6,834 bases of DNA from the NCBI GenBank assembly GCA_011064905.1, contig JAAKFW010000080.1, positions 1 through 6,834 on the forward strand. Reading direction: 5' to 3'. This stretch comes from Candidatus Anoxychlamydiales bacterium (GTDB lineage Bacteria; Chlamydiota; Chlamydiia; Chlamydiales; SM23-39). Within the stretch, counting starts at the first letter, position 1; every line of letters begins with the position of its first letter. Under the pieces are notes generated by a model. It saw only the letters and a list, made by a program, of their open reading frames with translations, was not told the DNA's origin and ran no database searches. Positions 5,927-6,834 of this stretch are shown piece by piece. The position numbers and the translations under genes were made by a program.

Positions 5927-6241
5927 ATGGCTACAGAGTCCTCAATTCCAGATTATAAAAGAAATTTAATTAATAATCTTGAAGAGCTTAAAAGTGAGTT
6001 TAAGTGGTGCGTTGATAACCCTCAAAATGTAACTTCAAGAAAAGTTGAAGATTTTAAAAGAGGCGTTAAAAACTTAAAATATTTTGCTCAAGATAAAATA
6101 ACAGACAAATCATTTATAAGAGATCTTGAGAGATTCGATATTTTAATATCAAGACTACCTAAGACTCTTAGCGATTTAGAAAAAGCTCAAATAGATCACA
6201 TTTTTGAAAGAATAGAAAATTTGATTAATGATTTAGGTTAA
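5927..6241 (+). CDS. Family protein D, diverged paralogue with WC motif
   Basis: This 104-residue helical protein starts MATESSIPDYKRNLINNL. I take the ATG at 5927, because a GTG at 5921 overlaps the ribosome binding site GAGGTG and MATES aligns with the MAAP starts of A to C. F25-K26-W27-C28 followed by DNPQNV closely matches RWCSQHPNDV of A, and the NNLEELKSE segment matches NNLLSKLESE. The central Cys and GG of A to C are absent: FAQDKITDKSFIRDLERF aligns there, keeping only F and a K/R-D pair. It ends NLINDLG, close to the family's LLxDLK. It has fewer asparagines than B and C. The function is not recognised; membership of the family is well supported by order, length and motifs. Confidence 0.8.
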   Translation: MATESSIPDYKRNLINNLEELKSEFKWCVDNPQNVTSRKVEDFKRGVKNLKYFAQDKITDKSFIRDLERFDILISRLPKTLSDLEKAQIDHIFERIENLINDLG

Positions 6242-6252
6242 AAGAAAAAATT

Positions 6253-6585
6253 ATGCAAGAAAATGCTTTTGATGACGAATTTTTATCAGAAAAACTTTCT
6301 CTCGAAGATGCTATATCCAAAATCGAGTTTGAGCTAAATAGCGCTTTAGAAGATTTTGAAAAAGTCAGTATAGATAAATTAAACGAGATCAACGACTTAA
6401 TAAACGATATGGAAAATACCTCTAAAATTTATCATGGGCAGTTTTTAAAAGATTATATAAAATTCAAAATGAATTTTAACTTTTTTGTCTCAACTTATGA
6501 AGAGGTAAAAAGATTTAAAGTAGAAACTGCCCTAGAAGACTTTTTAAATACCTTAGAGATCTTAAAAAAAGATCTTCTAGAATAG
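6253..6585 (+). CDS. Family protein E, most diverged, acidic
   Basis: This 110-residue protein begins 11 nt after D with only a weak purine-rich ribosome binding site (AAAAGAAA). It is more acidic than its neighbours, with an N-terminal MQENAFDDEFLSEKLSLED in place of MAAPxPK. It still resembles the family: two long helices, then HGQFLKDYIKFKMNFNFF at 61-78 aligning with GGQFYKDFQNFRKNFDY of A, and a C-terminal ILKKDLLE resembling LLxDLK. The W-C motif and the central Cys are missing. It is the last gene of the probable operon; a hairpin overlaps its end. Function unknown. Confidence 0.78.
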   Translation: MQENAFDDEFLSEKLSLEDAISKIEFELNSALEDFEKVSIDKLNEINDLINDMENTSKIYHGQFLKDYIKFKMNFNFFVSTYEEVKRFKVETALEDFLNTLEILKKDLLE

Positions 6586-6590
6586 TTTTT
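6554..6590 (+). terminator. Candidate terminator after gene E
   Basis: AGATCTT (6557-6563) pairs with AAGATCT (6569-6575) around a 5-A loop, extended by TAG/CTA with one bulged base, then TTTTT at 6586-6590. The stem lies inside the end of gene E, as with the terminator at the antiporter gene. The T run is short, so this is moderate evidence. Confidence 0.45.
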
Positions 6591-6603
6591 GCTGTTTTGT
6601 TGC

Positions 6604-6613
6604 TTTTGAGGGT
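6604..6613 (-). repeat. Inverted copy of ACCCTCAAAA flanking the family cluster
   Basis: TTTTGAGGGT here is the exact reverse complement of 4884-4893, just before gene A. The two copies bracket the five-gene cluster. Ten bases could match by chance. The rest of 6614-6772 shows no open frame, RNA gene or convincing hairpin to me. Confidence 0.3.
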
Positions 6614-6772
6614 TTTATATTAAAAAGAATAAGCTTAACTACTTGATGCTATCATTTGAGTTATCGGCGTAATATGAGATAAACATATTTGATTACCATG
6701 CATTCGCCTTAAAAAAAACAAATTATAAGTGCAACCTAAATGGTTACAAATGTCAATTATTTTCTAACGCAT

Positions 6773-6834
6773 TTATTTCATAGCTTTTGAGTATTTCTCT
6801 AAAAGAGCGGGCACCACATCTGATGTTACTTTTG
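6773..6834 (-). CDS. Possible 3' end of a minus-strand gene (partial)
   Basis: Reading from the window edge on the minus strand, one frame gives KVTSDVVPALLEKYSKAMK and stops at TAA 6775-6773. The composition looks like a real protein end, but only about 19 residues are visible and another frame is also open for about 26 codons. I cannot name it. If real, it converges with the family operon. Confidence 0.3.
   Translation of the reverse strand, partial: KVTSDVVPALLEKYSKAMK

Noticed and set aside
4936..6585. WXG100/ESAT-6-like secreted proteins
   Set aside because: Length and helical content fit, but no WxG turn motif or C-terminal export signal is seen, and no secretion genes are nearby.
6722..6756. 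Minus-strand promoter from TTGACA (6756-6751) and TATAAT (6727-6722)
   Set aside because: The 23-bp spacing is too long, and no gene on that strand starts downstream.

Overview
The window is strongly AT-rich (by eye roughly 70% A+T), with many long A and T homopolymers, short intergenic gaps, overlapping start/stop codons and lysine/isoleucine/asparagine-rich proteins. This fits a low-GC bacterium, plausibly host-associated or with a reduced genome. No gene here fixes the phylum. A chlamydia-like or other intracellular lineage is possible, but that is a guess.

Left part (1-984, all minus strand): a type II toxin-antitoxin pair with an intact ribbon-helix-helix antitoxin (503-754). Its RelE/ParE-type toxin (248-513) overlaps the antitoxin by 11 nt and is broken by two one-base excesses in poly-A runs. 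Beyond it, 1-247 holds no intact gene, but it reads open on the minus strand if one base is removed from an A/T homopolymer. This end of the window looks decayed, or it carries homopolymer sequencing errors.

Iron uptake operon (847-3210, minus strand): feoA, feoB and a very short gene for a 45-residue membrane protein with a CxxC motif, resembling the FeoB-associated Cys-rich proteins. feoA and feoB overlap by 4 nt, and the third gene follows 10 nt after feoB, so all three are probably co-transcribed for ferrous iron import.

Divergent pair (3340-4826, plus strand): a cold-shock domain protein followed after 5 nt by a CPA2-type cation/proton antiporter. An 8-bp-arm inverted repeat lies just upstream of the cold-shock gene, in the region shared with the feo promoter. 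A terminator-like hairpin overlaps the antiporter stop codon.

Right part (4936-6585, plus strand): five consecutive genes of about 100 codons that I recognise only as members of one family, here called A to E. They are soluble, helical, without signal peptides or membrane segments, and linked by short gaps with good ribosome binding sites. A, B and C share an MAAPxPK start, a central Cys, a GG(Q/K)F segment and a (L/M)xDLK end. A and D share a WC motif. E is the most diverged. B and C are about 74% identical by my count and remarkably rich in asparagine. This locally expanded family is the strongest candidate for something undescribed. The last 60 bases may hold the end of another minus-strand gene.
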